A stretch of 64,000 nt of DNA from a marine gamma proteobacterium HTCC2148 (lineage in GTDB: Bacteria; Pseudomonadota; Gammaproteobacteria; Pseudomonadales; Halieaceae), in contig DS999236.1 of NCBI GenBank assembly GCA_000156295.1, positions 1-64,000 of the forward strand. Reading direction: 5' to 3'. How positions within the stretch are numbered: position 1 is the stretch's first letter; each line of letters begins with the position of its first letter. Below, piece by piece: positions 16,756 through 24,683 of this stretch. Position numbers and translations under genes: made by a program. The notes under the pieces were generated by a model that made no database searches, was not told the origin of the DNA, and worked only from the letters and a program-made list of their open reading frames with translations.

Positions 16756-17904
16756 TTACAGCCGTTCGATGATGGTTACGTTGGCCTGACCGCCGCCTTC
16801 GCACATCGTCTGCAGGCCATACCTGCCGCCGCTGCGCTCCAACTCATGCAGCAGGGTGGTCATTAATTTGGTGCCGGTGGCACCCAGTGGGTGACCCAGG
16901 GAAATTGCACCGCCGTTAACGTTGGTCTTGGCGTGGTCGTAGCCGGTTTCCTTCAGCCACGCCATGGGCACAGAGGCAAAGGCTTCATTGATCTCGACCA
17001 GGTCGATATCTGCCAGGCTCATACCGGACTTCTTTAATGCATATTCGGTAGCGGGAATTGGCGCAGTCAGCATCCAGATGGGGTCAGCAGCTCGCACGCT
17101 CATATGAGCAATACGGGCGCGCGGTGTCAGGTTATAGCGCTTAAGCGCATCCTCGGACACGATCAGCATGGCGGAGGAACCATCACAGGTTTGGCTGGAT
17201 ACGCCGGCGGTAACCTTGTCGCAGCCGAACAGAAAATCCAGCTCTGCCATTTTTTCAAGCGTGGAGTGACGCGGGGTCTCGTCCATGGTGACGCCTTCCA
17301 GCGGAACGATTTCTCGATCAAAACGCCCCTCTTCAATCGCCTTAAGAGCGCGTGCATGAGACTCGAGAGAGTAAACCTCAAGTTCTTCGCGACTGAAGTT
17401 CCATTTGTCGGCGATCATCTGCGCTGAACGAAATTGTGTCGGCGGAGTATCGCCGTAACGTGCGACCCAACCAGGTGATCCACTGAAGGGGTCACTAAAA
17501 CCCATGGGCTGGGCGGCAATCATGGCGGAAGAGATCGGAATCTGGGTCATGGTTTGCACCCCACCCGCAATGACTACGTCGTTAACGCCAGCCATGACTG
17601 CCTGTGCTGCAAAATGCACCGCCTGCTGGGACGAGCCACATTGCCGATCAATAGTAACCCCAGGCACTTCATCCGATAGTCCCGCCGCCAACCAACAGGT
17701 TCTTGCTATGTCACCTGCCAGGGGACCAATAGCGTCCAGGCAGCCAAACATAACATCCTCATAGTCATTCTCGGGAATGTCATTACGATCAACCAAGGCT
17801 CTCAATACATGAGCGCCCAGGTCGGCGCCGTGCATGTGGGCCAAGCCGCCTTTACGACGACCAGTGGGGGAGCGTACTGCATCTACTATATAGGCATCTG
17901 CCAT
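16756..17904 (-). CDS. fadA6: FadA6-like thiolase of steroid C/D-ring catabolism
   Basis: This thiolase of about 382 residues has VTIDRQCGSSQQAVHFAAQAV (nucleophilic Cys), GGVQTMTQIPISSAM, VEINEAFASVPMAWLKE, NGGAISLGHPLGATG and the ending LQTMCEGGGQANVTIIERL. These segments match my recollection of mycobacterial FadA6 (Rv3556c) almost motif for motif. It would thiolytically release acetyl-CoA in late HIP degradation. I start it at MADAYIVDAVRS (17904) because that is the family N-terminus and it clears the upstream fadE stop by 16 bases; the open frame extends 13 codons further upstream. Confidence 0.9.
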   Translation of the reverse strand: MADAYIVDAVRSPTGRRKGGLAHMHGADLGAHVLRALVDRNDIPENDYEDVMFGCLDAIGPLAGDIARTCWLAAGLSDEVPGVTIDRQCGSSQQAVHFAAQAVMAGVNDVVIAGGVQTMTQIPISSAMIAAQPMGFSDPFSGSPGWVARYGDTPPTQFRSAQMIADKWNFSREELEVYSLESHARALKAIEEGRFDREIVPLEGVTMDETPRHSTLEKMAELDFLFGCDKVTAGVSSQTCDGSSAMLIVSEDALKRYNLTPRARIAHMSVRAADPIWMLTAPIPATEYALKKSGMSLADIDLVEINEAFASVPMAWLKETGYDHAKTNVNGGAISLGHPLGATGTKLMTTLLHELERSGGRYGLQTMCEGGGQANVTIIERL

Positions 17905-17920
17905 TGTTCTATTCCTCTCT

Positions 17921-18967
17921 TCAGGCAAAGGTAGCGCCGGCACCTAGTGCCGCGCCGTCAGTAAAAATGTGGTTTGCCACACGTGTCTTGTGGAAACCGG
18001 CGTCGCCCCAGCTATTGGCCATGGCCCAGGCTTTCTTCATGTATATATGCAAATCGACTTCCCAGGTGTATCCCATGGCGCCGTGCACCTGAATGCAGTT
18101 TTTCGCTGCCAGGTTAGCTGCCTCACAGGCATTGAGTTTTGCCTGTGACACCGCATGGGAGGCGACAGATTCTTTGCAAGCGATTGAATAAGCGGCGCGG
18201 TGGACAGGCGCTTTTGCATACTCCAGACACACGGCCACATTAGCCATGTGATGCTTAACCGCCTGAAAAGCACCGATTGCCTGGCCAAACTGTTTACGAT
18301 CGCTGGTGTACTGCACAGAGAGATCGATCATGCGTTGGGCCAGCCCTAGCGCTTGTGCTGCCGCGCCAAGTGCGCCTCTGTCCAATGAACTTTGAATCAG
18401 GGACTGTGCCTGGTCGCCATTGGCAACAACAGCCGCTGCTCCAGCAACCGAAACTGCAAACAGCTTGCGCGAAGGATCTACAGATTCGTTATGAATCAAG
18501 CTGACCGCGTCAGCGGTTGCCGCCACCAGCGAGTCACCCTGTTGCAGGAGCAACAGGTCAGCGACATGTGCGTCTTCAACCAGCAAATTCTGCTCCAGCC
18601 CAGCCACCACTTTGGCTTCGCCCGTGGCGACTTTCGGCAACCATTGATCCGCCAACTCACCGCCTATATCAACCAACAAAGGCACAGCAACCAGAGCGCT
18701 GTGTACCAAAGGCTCCGGCAGGGCCACATAGCCACACTCCTGAGCCAGCAAGACAAAATCCAACTCGCTCATGCCCAGGCCGCCGTAGGCTTCCGGCACA
18801 GTCATACCAGTTAGCCCAAGCTCAGCCAATTGAGACCAAAGTGCAGAATCGCGTCCGCTTTCGGATTCCCAACTGGCCCTGATACGCTCAGGGGTAATCT
18901 CATTTACCAGGAAATCGCGCACCGAATCCTGAAATAACAACTGATCTTCAGTAAAGGTAAAGTCCAT
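17921..18967 (-). CDS. Acyl-CoA dehydrogenase small/partner subunit (FadE32/33-like)
   Basis: At 348 residues it is shorter than the usual ~390 of stand-alone acyl-CoA dehydrogenases. It shows MDFTFTEDQLLFQDSVRDFL, VPEAYGGLGMSELDFVLLAQECG, RKQFGQAIGAFQAVKHHMANV and VHGAMGYTWEVDLHIYMKKAWA. This is the divergent partner-subunit type of heteromeric steroid acyl-CoA dehydrogenases. It begins three bases after the FadE31-like gene ends, so the two are probably co-translated and may form an alpha2-beta2 enzyme. Confidence 0.85.
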   Translation of the reverse strand: MDFTFTEDQLLFQDSVRDFLVNEITPERIRASWESESGRDSALWSQLAELGLTGMTVPEAYGGLGMSELDFVLLAQECGYVALPEPLVHSALVAVPLLVDIGGELADQWLPKVATGEAKVVAGLEQNLLVEDAHVADLLLLQQGDSLVAATADAVSLIHNESVDPSRKLFAVSVAGAAAVVANGDQAQSLIQSSLDRGALGAAAQALGLAQRMIDLSVQYTSDRKQFGQAIGAFQAVKHHMANVAVCLEYAKAPVHRAAYSIACKESVASHAVSQAKLNACEAANLAAKNCIQVHGAMGYTWEVDLHIYMKKAWAMANSWGDAGFHKTRVANHIFTDGAALGAGATFA

Positions 18968-18970
18968 GAT

Positions 18971-20137
18971 TTATTTCCTCGGCATGCCCAGCATTCTTTC
19001 AGCGATAATATTGCGCTGGACCTCGTTGGTCCCTGCATAGATGGGTCCGGACTGGGAGAACAACCAGCCGTCCAACCAATTACCTACCCCTTTCGCGTTT
19101 GGTGCATGCGGTAGCAGTTCAGCGCGCGCACCGAGAATACTCATGGCAGCCGCATGCATATTCTGGTCTAGTTCAGACCAGAAAATTTTGTTGGTGGAGG
19201 ATTCAGCGCCAATTTTCCCGCCTTTATTGAGGCGACACGCCGTTTGATAGGTGGTGAGACAATAACTCTCAGCATCCATATAAGCGCGCATCACCGCCTC
19301 TTTTACCGCGGGATCTGTTTCTGCTGATTCTCGATTTTCCTTATAAAGTTCTACCAACCGTCGCGCGGTTTCCTGGAACCGGGCTGGAGAACGCAGCATT
19401 AGCCCGCGCTCAAAGCCTGCGGTCGCCATGGCTACGCTCCAGCCTGCGCCTTCATCACCCAAGCGGTTGTCGACAGACACTTCTACGTTATCGAAAAAGA
19501 TTTCTGCAAACCCGGGCAACCCGTCCAACTGTGGTATCGGCCGCACGGTAATACCCGGCGAGTCCAGGGGCACGAGAATGAAGGTTAAGCCACGGTGTCG
19601 TTCTGAATCCGGGTCGGTACGAAACATGCCGAAACACCAGTCAGCCCATACGGCCCGGGTAGACCAGGTCTTTTGGCCGTTAATAATGTACTTGTCGCCC
19701 TCAAGCTTTGCCGTGGAGCGGATTGCAGCCATGTCGGAGCCCGCGTTGGGTTCAGACCAACCCTGTGCCCAGACCTCTTCGCCATTCGCCATTTTTGGCA
19801 GAATGCGCGCTTTCTGTTCCTCGGTGCCATACTCCATCAACGTGGGCCCGAGCAGGAAAATGCCGTTCTGATTAACTCGTAGCGGCGCACCTGCTTTGTA
19901 GTACTCTTCTTCAAAAATCAGCCATTCGATAAGGTCACAGCCTCGTCCACCCAATGCCTCTGGCCAGGTCACCATGCCCCAACGACCTTTGTTCAAGGTT
20001 GCTTCCCATTCCCGATGTTGCTCAAAGCCCAACTCGGTATCGAAGGACTGCAGCGCCTGGGCAGGGGCGTTAGCCCCTAGCCAGCTGCGTACTTCCTCGC
20101 GAAACGCTTGTTGTTCGTCTGTATAACTTAAATCCAT
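18971..20137 (-). CDS. fadE31: FadE31-like acyl-CoA dehydrogenase
   Basis: This 388-residue acyl-CoA dehydrogenase has AQGWSEPNAGSDMAAIRSTA, INGQKTWSTRAVWADWCFGMFRTDP, RPIPQLDGLPGFAEIFFDNV, GFERGLMLRSPARF and PIYAGTNEVQRNIIAERMLGMPRK. The N-terminal region (FDTELGFEQHREWEATL, LIEWLIFEEEYYKAGAP) parallels mycobacterial FadE31. In the HIP pathway FadE31 with FadE32/33 is thought to oxidise the methyl-oxo-dicarboxyl-CoA formed after ring opening. Operon position next to echA20 and a partner-type fadE supports this. Confidence 0.85.
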   Translation of the reverse strand: MDLSYTDEQQAFREEVRSWLGANAPAQALQSFDTELGFEQHREWEATLNKGRWGMVTWPEALGGRGCDLIEWLIFEEEYYKAGAPLRVNQNGIFLLGPTLMEYGTEEQKARILPKMANGEEVWAQGWSEPNAGSDMAAIRSTAKLEGDKYIINGQKTWSTRAVWADWCFGMFRTDPDSERHRGLTFILVPLDSPGITVRPIPQLDGLPGFAEIFFDNVEVSVDNRLGDEGAGWSVAMATAGFERGLMLRSPARFQETARRLVELYKENRESAETDPAVKEAVMRAYMDAESYCLTTYQTACRLNKGGKIGAESSTNKIFWSELDQNMHAAAMSILGARAELLPHAPNAKGVGNWLDGWLFSQSGPIYAGTNEVQRNIIAERMLGMPRK

Positions 20138-20158
20138 AGCCGTACTTTCTCTTAAACC

Positions 20159-20911
20159 TTAAAACTCTGCGTCGCGCTTTTGCACGAACGCATCTCGGGA
20201 TTCCTGAGAGTCACCCATTGTGTAAGCCTCCAGGGTAAAACCCTGCTCCCAGCGATACTTGTCTTCGAGGTTGCCGTCTTCAATGCCAGTGAGTGCTTCC
20301 TTGGCAAGCTTGACCATCGCCGGCGATTTTTCAGCGATTTTCTCGGCAATCTCGCGGGCCGTTGGCAACAATTGTTCGAGTGGGACAACGCGCTCTACCG
20401 CCCCAAGGCGATAAGCCTCCTGGGCGTCAATAAATTCACCGGTGAAGTACATGTATCGCACTTTCTGCACCGGGAACATTCGCTGCAGGTGAGCACCGCC
20501 ACCCATCGCTCCACGATCAATTTCCGGTACACCAAAACGCGCACAATCCGAGCAAAGAATAATATCTGCCGCTCCCGCCATGCCAATACCACCGCCCAGC
20601 ACAAAGCTATGCAGGGCAACGATCACCGGTTTAGGATTGCGATGGATTGCCCGGAATGTCTCATAATTACCCTTGTTTACGTCGACGATTTTGCTGCTGT
20701 CGGCGGCAAGTTCCTTGATATCAACACCGGCACAAAAACCCTTGCCTGCAGCCGCAATGACTATCACCCTGACATCGTCATTAACGCCAAGTGCATCAAT
20801 TTCGTCGGCAATGGCAAACCAGCCAGCACTGTCAAAAGCGTTTACCGGCGGATGATCAAGAATCATTTCTGCAATGCCGTCGCTAATGTTAGTCGTAAAG
20901 GGAGTAGACAT
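20159..20911 (-). CDS. echA20: EchA20-like crotonase (steroid D-ring hydrolase)
   Basis: This crotonase-fold protein has 250 residues. It has the CoA and oxyanion-hole segments AAAGKGFCAGVDIKEL and HSFVLGGGIGMAGAADI, then FGVPEIDRGAMGGGAHLQRMFP. Instead of simple hydration, EchA20 hydrolytically opens the D ring of the HIEC-CoA intermediate in actinobacteria. The similarity to Rv3550 in SAGWFAIADE, GVDIKEL and YRWEQGFTLE, and the position directly upstream of fadE31 and downstream of ipdC, support that assignment here. Confidence 0.85.
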   Translation of the reverse strand: MSTPFTTNISDGIAEMILDHPPVNAFDSAGWFAIADEIDALGVNDDVRVIVIAAAGKGFCAGVDIKELAADSSKIVDVNKGNYETFRAIHRNPKPVIVALHSFVLGGGIGMAGAADIILCSDCARFGVPEIDRGAMGGGAHLQRMFPVQKVRYMYFTGEFIDAQEAYRLGAVERVVPLEQLLPTAREIAEKIAEKSPAMVKLAKEALTGIEDGNLEDKYRWEQGFTLEAYTMGDSQESRDAFVQKRDAEF

Positions 20912-20932
20912 TTTTCAGCTCCTGTTAAAAAT

Positions 20933-21997
20933 TCAGATGGCGCGCTGCGCCAGTCGGGAGAGACTTTGTTCCGCCTCTGCCACAATCGATGTAATTAGCG
21001 CTTCACAGGTCAGCAGTTCGTCGATAACACCTGCTACCTGTCCTGAGGGAAGCACACCCTGGGATGGCTGCCCATCTACCATCGCTTTTTGAATAATCAT
21101 CGGGGCGTTGGCTGACATAATGGCCTGCGCGGCAGTCATATCGTCGTCCTTGCCCATGGCAATGGCCGACTTCAATAAAGAGAAAAACGTCGCGCCGGTG
21201 TGTTGGCGAAACGCAAGCCCATTACGCATGGCTATGATCAGTTTGCGCAGGGTGCTGGCTTTCTCCAGCTCAGTCAGCAACTCGTTCATGATCATCCGCT
21301 GGGGCAGCCCGTCCATGGCCTTGGACACGATAATCGTTCCGGGATTTTTACAGTCGATATAGCGTTGTAGAGTCTCTCTTGGGACCGGGCTCTCCTCTGT
21401 CATCAAAAAGCGAGTCCCCATGGCGATACCATCCGCACCCCAGGCCAGCGCAGCCGTCAGACCACGGCCATCTTTAAAGCCTCCGGCAGCCACCACGGGC
21501 ACTTGCTGACCCACAGCATCAATCACCTGCGGAATAAGCAACGTAGTGGGTACGGAGCCGGTGTGTCCACCGCCTTCTCCGCCTTGCACAGTGACTGCAT
21601 CCGCGCCCAATTCAACCGCTTTGATCGCGTGCTTGGGAAGACCCACGGTAGGCATACAGATGACGCCCGCATCCTTCAACTTTTTAATGAACTCAGGGCC
21701 AGGCGAGCGGGAGTAACTGACGGCTCTAACGCCATGACGAATGACCATGTCCACGATGTCAGCCGCATTGGGCTGATACATGTGAAAGTTCACGCCAAAG
21801 GGTTTGTCTGTCAGCTCTTTCACTCGCAGAATATCGCGCTCCATTTCCTCGGGAGGAATCGTTGCGCCAGCGAGAAAGCCGAAGCCTCCCGCATTGCAGC
21901 TACCGGCCACTAACCGGGGTTCTGCAACCCATCCCATTGCAGTTTGCACAATGGGGTACTTGCATCCCAATAGTTCTGTCAGACGTGTTTCAAGCAT
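20933..21997 (-). CDS. ipdC: IpdC-like flavin-dependent oxidoreductase (nitronate monooxygenase family)
   Basis: This is a 354-residue TIM-barrel flavoprotein of the nitronate monooxygenase/2-nitropropane dioxygenase superfamily. It begins MLETRLTELLGCKYPIVQTAMGWVAEPRLV. The FMN-binding loops include GADAVTVQGGEGGGHTGSVPT and VVAAGGFKDGRGLTAALAWGADGIAMGTRFL. In the HIP pathway IpdC is the proposed flavin-dependent dehydrogenase acting before IpdAB-mediated ring opening. The ipdA-ipdB-ipdC order and the 15-base spacing to ipdB are as in other HIP clusters. Confidence 0.85.
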   Translation of the reverse strand: MLETRLTELLGCKYPIVQTAMGWVAEPRLVAGSCNAGGFGFLAGATIPPEEMERDILRVKELTDKPFGVNFHMYQPNAADIVDMVIRHGVRAVSYSRSPGPEFIKKLKDAGVICMPTVGLPKHAIKAVELGADAVTVQGGEGGGHTGSVPTTLLIPQVIDAVGQQVPVVAAGGFKDGRGLTAALAWGADGIAMGTRFLMTEESPVPRETLQRYIDCKNPGTIIVSKAMDGLPQRMIMNELLTELEKASTLRKLIIAMRNGLAFRQHTGATFFSLLKSAIAMGKDDDMTAAQAIMSANAPMIIQKAMVDGQPSQGVLPSGQVAGVIDELLTCEALITSIVAEAEQSLSRLAQRAI

Positions 21998-22012
21998 GGT
22001 TCAAACCTCGAC

Positions 22013-22813
22013 TCAGGACCTGTCCCCGGGGGGATTGTCTTTGATCTGATAGGCCCGCTGGTTGTGCGGGTCCATCGCAGCAATAATATCCAACTGCTCC
22101 TGGGTAGGTGCAGCGGTAACCGCAACCTCCTCAGGTATTACAACCGGGTAACCGGTGTTTTCCTGCACTTGCTCTGCAGTCACTCCGGGGTGCAAAGACA
22201 CCAGGCGAACCTGGTGATCCGGGCCACCAAAATCCATAACGCACAGGTCGGTCACCACCAAACGGATATCAATATCATCCAGGCTATGACCCTTGGGTAA
22301 ACGCGCCGGGTTGTAGCCAACCGAGGAAACAAAGTCGCACTCCCCGTCCATGAATACCCGCGTATTGTGACTGGGCACAAAAAAGCTGTTGGGGTGAGAG
22401 ATCGAGTTACCCGGAAAACCTCGCGCGCCCAACATCATTACCTTAGGCGCATCATAAGTACCGCCCAGCGCTGAGGTATTGGTCTGCCCGAATTTGTCGA
22501 TCTGGGTGGGACCCAACATCGCGTGTCGGCGGCCGCTCCAAACGTTATCGAAGATGCGCGAAAAACCCATCCAGGTTTCTGCCGCGGGAACAAAATCATC
22601 TGCACGCTTGCCCAGCGGATTAGGCTCACTTAACAACCATGCTTCCGAGTCGGTCATCATCAAATCGGGATTGGTTGTTTTCATGGCCAGACTTGCCGCC
22701 AGACGGGGAATCACCCCAATACCCGTGGCCAGTACTTCGCCATCAGACTCAAATGCCTTGCTCGCTGCCACGATGCAAAGTTCGGCGAGGGTATAATCAG
22801 TTGCTGCTGTCAT
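22013..22813 (-). CDS. ipdB: IpdB, beta subunit of the ring-opening COCHEA-CoA hydrolase
   Basis: The product of about 266 residues starts MTAATDYTLAELCIVAASKAFESDGEVLATGIG, preceded by an AGGAGA ribosome-binding site. This start at 22813 is preferred to the long upstream extension, which runs back through ipdA. It belongs to the class I CoA-transferase beta fold (PNPLGKRADDFVPAAETWMGFSRIFDNVWSGRRHAMLGPTQID is the family core, given here as landmarks). With IpdA it hydrolytically cleaves the last steroid ring. Here its partner gene is frameshifted. The gene is 19 bases downstream of ipdA. Confidence 0.88.
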   Translation of the reverse strand: MTAATDYTLAELCIVAASKAFESDGEVLATGIGVIPRLAASLAMKTTNPDLMMTDSEAWLLSEPNPLGKRADDFVPAAETWMGFSRIFDNVWSGRRHAMLGPTQIDKFGQTNTSALGGTYDAPKVMMLGARGFPGNSISHPNSFFVPSHNTRVFMDGECDFVSSVGYNPARLPKGHSLDDIDIRLVVTDLCVMDFGGPDHQVRLVSLHPGVTAEQVQENTGYPVVIPEEVAVTAAPTQEQLDIIAAMDPHNQRAYQIKDNPPGDRS

Positions 22814-22832
22814 TGTTTCTCTCCTGCGCCAG

Positions 22833-23707
22833 TTAGTAGGTGGGTAACTCAATTGCACGGATGGCATCGAGGCCGCCCACGCTCTGCTGATATTCCTCTT
22901 CGCTCGCTCCCAGGTGCTTATCCAGGTATCCCTTAAAACCTGCTTCATCTTTGGCTGAAGCGGTGTAAGCCTTGAAGTGGGGCACATCGAAGCCGTACAT
23001 CGGTGAGCAAGATGTGGGATGAGCACCGCCGGCAACAGGAACAACGCCTGTGGTCTGGGAACGCTCCCAGTGCACCATGCGGGCTTGCACCGGATCATGG
23101 AAAAATGCTGTGTCCACCAGCTCATCGCACGACACATAAGTTTTGTCTGCCGCTCGGGCGAACCAGTCGTCCATGTAGTGGTCGGGACCCGCGATCTGGC
23201 AAACGCCGCGAGTGTCTGCCCGGTCGGCGTGGATCAAAGAGGCATCCAGTTTGAGCGCGGGCATAGCCACCCACTCTTTTTCGTCGTAAGGACTGTCGAT
23301 GACTTAATGCCCGGATTTTTACTCACGATATCAGTGCCCAGTCCCACTTCAGTGGGCATAAAGGGCAGGCCCCATGCCGCGGCACGTAAGCCCAACAGCA
23401 TCATGCCCTCATCGATTTCCATCACCTCAATAGCACCTGACTGACGGGCCTGGCGGAAGTATGGTTCAAGAGGGATAAAGTCCAGGGACACAAAAGCGAA
23501 AACAACCTTCTTCACTTTTCCTGCTGCGCACAGCATGCCAACATCGGCACCACCGTAAGACACGACGGTGAGATTCTTGAGGTCTGAACGCAATATTTCC
23601 CGGATCAACGCCATGGGCTTGCGCCGGGGTCCCCAGCCTCCGATACCAATGGTCATGCCATCGGAGAGCTCGGCAACCATTTCCTGTGCCGTCATTTGCT
23701 TATTCAT
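22833..23707 (-). pseudogene. ipdA: ipdA, alpha subunit of COCHEA-CoA hydrolase, interrupted by a one-base frameshift
   Basis: Two frames together give a normal IpdA. The N-terminal part from the ATG at 23707 (MNKQMTAQEMVAELSDG, TIGIGGWGPRRKPMALIREIL, up to KNPGIK) is followed in the -1 frame by VIDSPYDEKEWVAMPALKLDASLIHADRADTRG and the rest to 22833. The break is at about 23303-23305, where one base appears to be missing between the Lys of NPGIK and the following Val. Left as it stands, translation ends after an aberrant tail at 23234. The start at 23707 has AAGGA six to eight bases upstream. Everything else looks intact, so this is a very recent mutation, a sequencing error or recoding; sequence alone cannot decide. 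Confidence 0.8.
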
Positions 23708-23734
23708 CTGTCTTTCCTTTTTCAACAAACTTAT

Positions 23735-24199
23735 TCAACCGACTATCCGCGCCATGCGGTAGTCGTGCTTTAAAAAATTTACACCCAGGCTACTCTCGGT
23801 GCGTCGCACGCCCGGAATGGTGCTGATATTGCTGTGGACAAAACGTGCGAGGTGCTCAGTGTTTTTCACCATAGTAATCGCGAGGATGTCTGACCTGCCC
23901 AGCATGACGCCGACAAAGCCCAACTCGGGAACTTCCGCCAGAGCCTCTGCGATTGCCCTGGTCTGGTCACTGCGCTCTACTTCAACCCAGATGTACGCCA
24001 ACGCGGCGTCCCGAAAGCGATCGATATTGGTGACCGCGGTGATCCGTATCTGCTTTTGCTCTTCCATGCGCTTGACGCGGGCCCGAACGGTACCTTCAGT
24101 CACACCTAGCTCGTCGGCTATCTGCCGATTACTGACGCGGGCATCGGGAGAGAGTTTCTCCACGATCTTGCGGTCCAGCTTATCCAGCTCACGCCCCAT
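23735..24199 (-). CDS. Lrp/AsnC family transcriptional regulator
   Basis: This 154-residue protein has an N-terminal winged helix-turn-helix (DRKIVEKLSPDARVSNRQIADELGV then TEGTVRARVKRMEE) and a C-terminal RAM ligand-binding domain (VGVMLGRSDILAITMVKN). It is the second of two tandem Lrp-type regulators between fadD3 and ipdA in the same operon. Known HIP clusters of actinobacteria use the TetR-type KstR2, so Lrp-type control would be different. Its ligand may be a CoA thioester intermediate or an amino acid; this is not known. It overlaps the neighbouring regulator gene by 11 bases. Confidence 0.85.
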   Translation of the reverse strand: MGRELDKLDRKIVEKLSPDARVSNRQIADELGVTEGTVRARVKRMEEQKQIRITAVTNIDRFRDAALAYIWVEVERSDQTRAIAEALAEVPELGFVGVMLGRSDILAITMVKNTEHLARFVHSNISTIPGVRRTESSLGVNFLKHDYRMARIVG

Positions 24200-24683
24200 G
24201 GAAAGGCACCCAATCGGGTTGATTTTTCAGCACATCCACAGCCAATGCTGGCGTCAATCGTCGAACGCCGGGCACCCTACCCAGGGTCTCACTCAACAAG
24301 TCGTTGAGACCCGCTGAATCGGGGGCCACGACTAAAATCTCTATGTCGTGAGTACCGACCACCACATTGACAGAAAAAACTTCAGCAATAGCGGCCAGAT
24401 CTCTGGCTACTGCCTCGGGGTCACGGTTTTCGACCTGCACACCTATGGCTAGCAACATGCCAAAGCCCGCAGCTTCTATATCGGTGACAGCCACAACGCG
24501 CATGGTGTCAGATTCTTCAAGACGCCTTACCCTCGCACGCACAGTGGCTTCGGTGATTCCCAGCTCACGCGCAATTGCCCGATAAGCCATGCGTCCATCG
24601 TCACGCAATAGATCGATAATTCCCTGGTCTGTGTCGTCCAGTTCAATCTGGCCCGGACCTTCTGTTGCCGCGATGTTATTCAC
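24189..24683 (-). CDS. Lrp/AsnC family transcriptional regulator
   Basis: This 164-residue protein has the same architecture as its neighbour: a helix-turn-helix (QGIIDLLRDDGRMAYRAIARELGI then TEATVRARVRRLEE) and a RAM domain (VNVVVGTHDIEILVVAPDSAG). It overlaps fadD3 upstream by four bases and the next regulator by 11, so the two are co-expressed and may form mixed oligomers. Its N-terminus (MNNIAATEGPGQIELDDTD) is longer than that of its neighbour. Likely targets are the inverted repeat and promoter just upstream of fadD3; that is inference from position. Confidence 0.85.
   Translation of the reverse strand: MNNIAATEGPGQIELDDTDQGIIDLLRDDGRMAYRAIARELGITEATVRARVRRLEESDTMRVVAVTDIEAAGFGMLLAIGVQVENRDPEAVARDLAAIAEVFSVNVVVGTHDIEILVVAPDSAGLNDLLSETLGRVPGVRRLTPALAVDVLKNQPDWVPFHGA

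Noticed and set aside
23290-23320. Programmed frameshift in ipdA
   Set aside because: A -1 shift would restore the protein, but I see no X-XXY-YYZ slippery heptamer or obvious stimulatory hairpin, so a deletion or sequencing error is the simpler reading.
22833-23728. Two separate small genes instead of one ipdA
   Set aside because: The two frames join into one full-length IpdA with no missing or duplicated segment, and the second has no ribosome-binding site.
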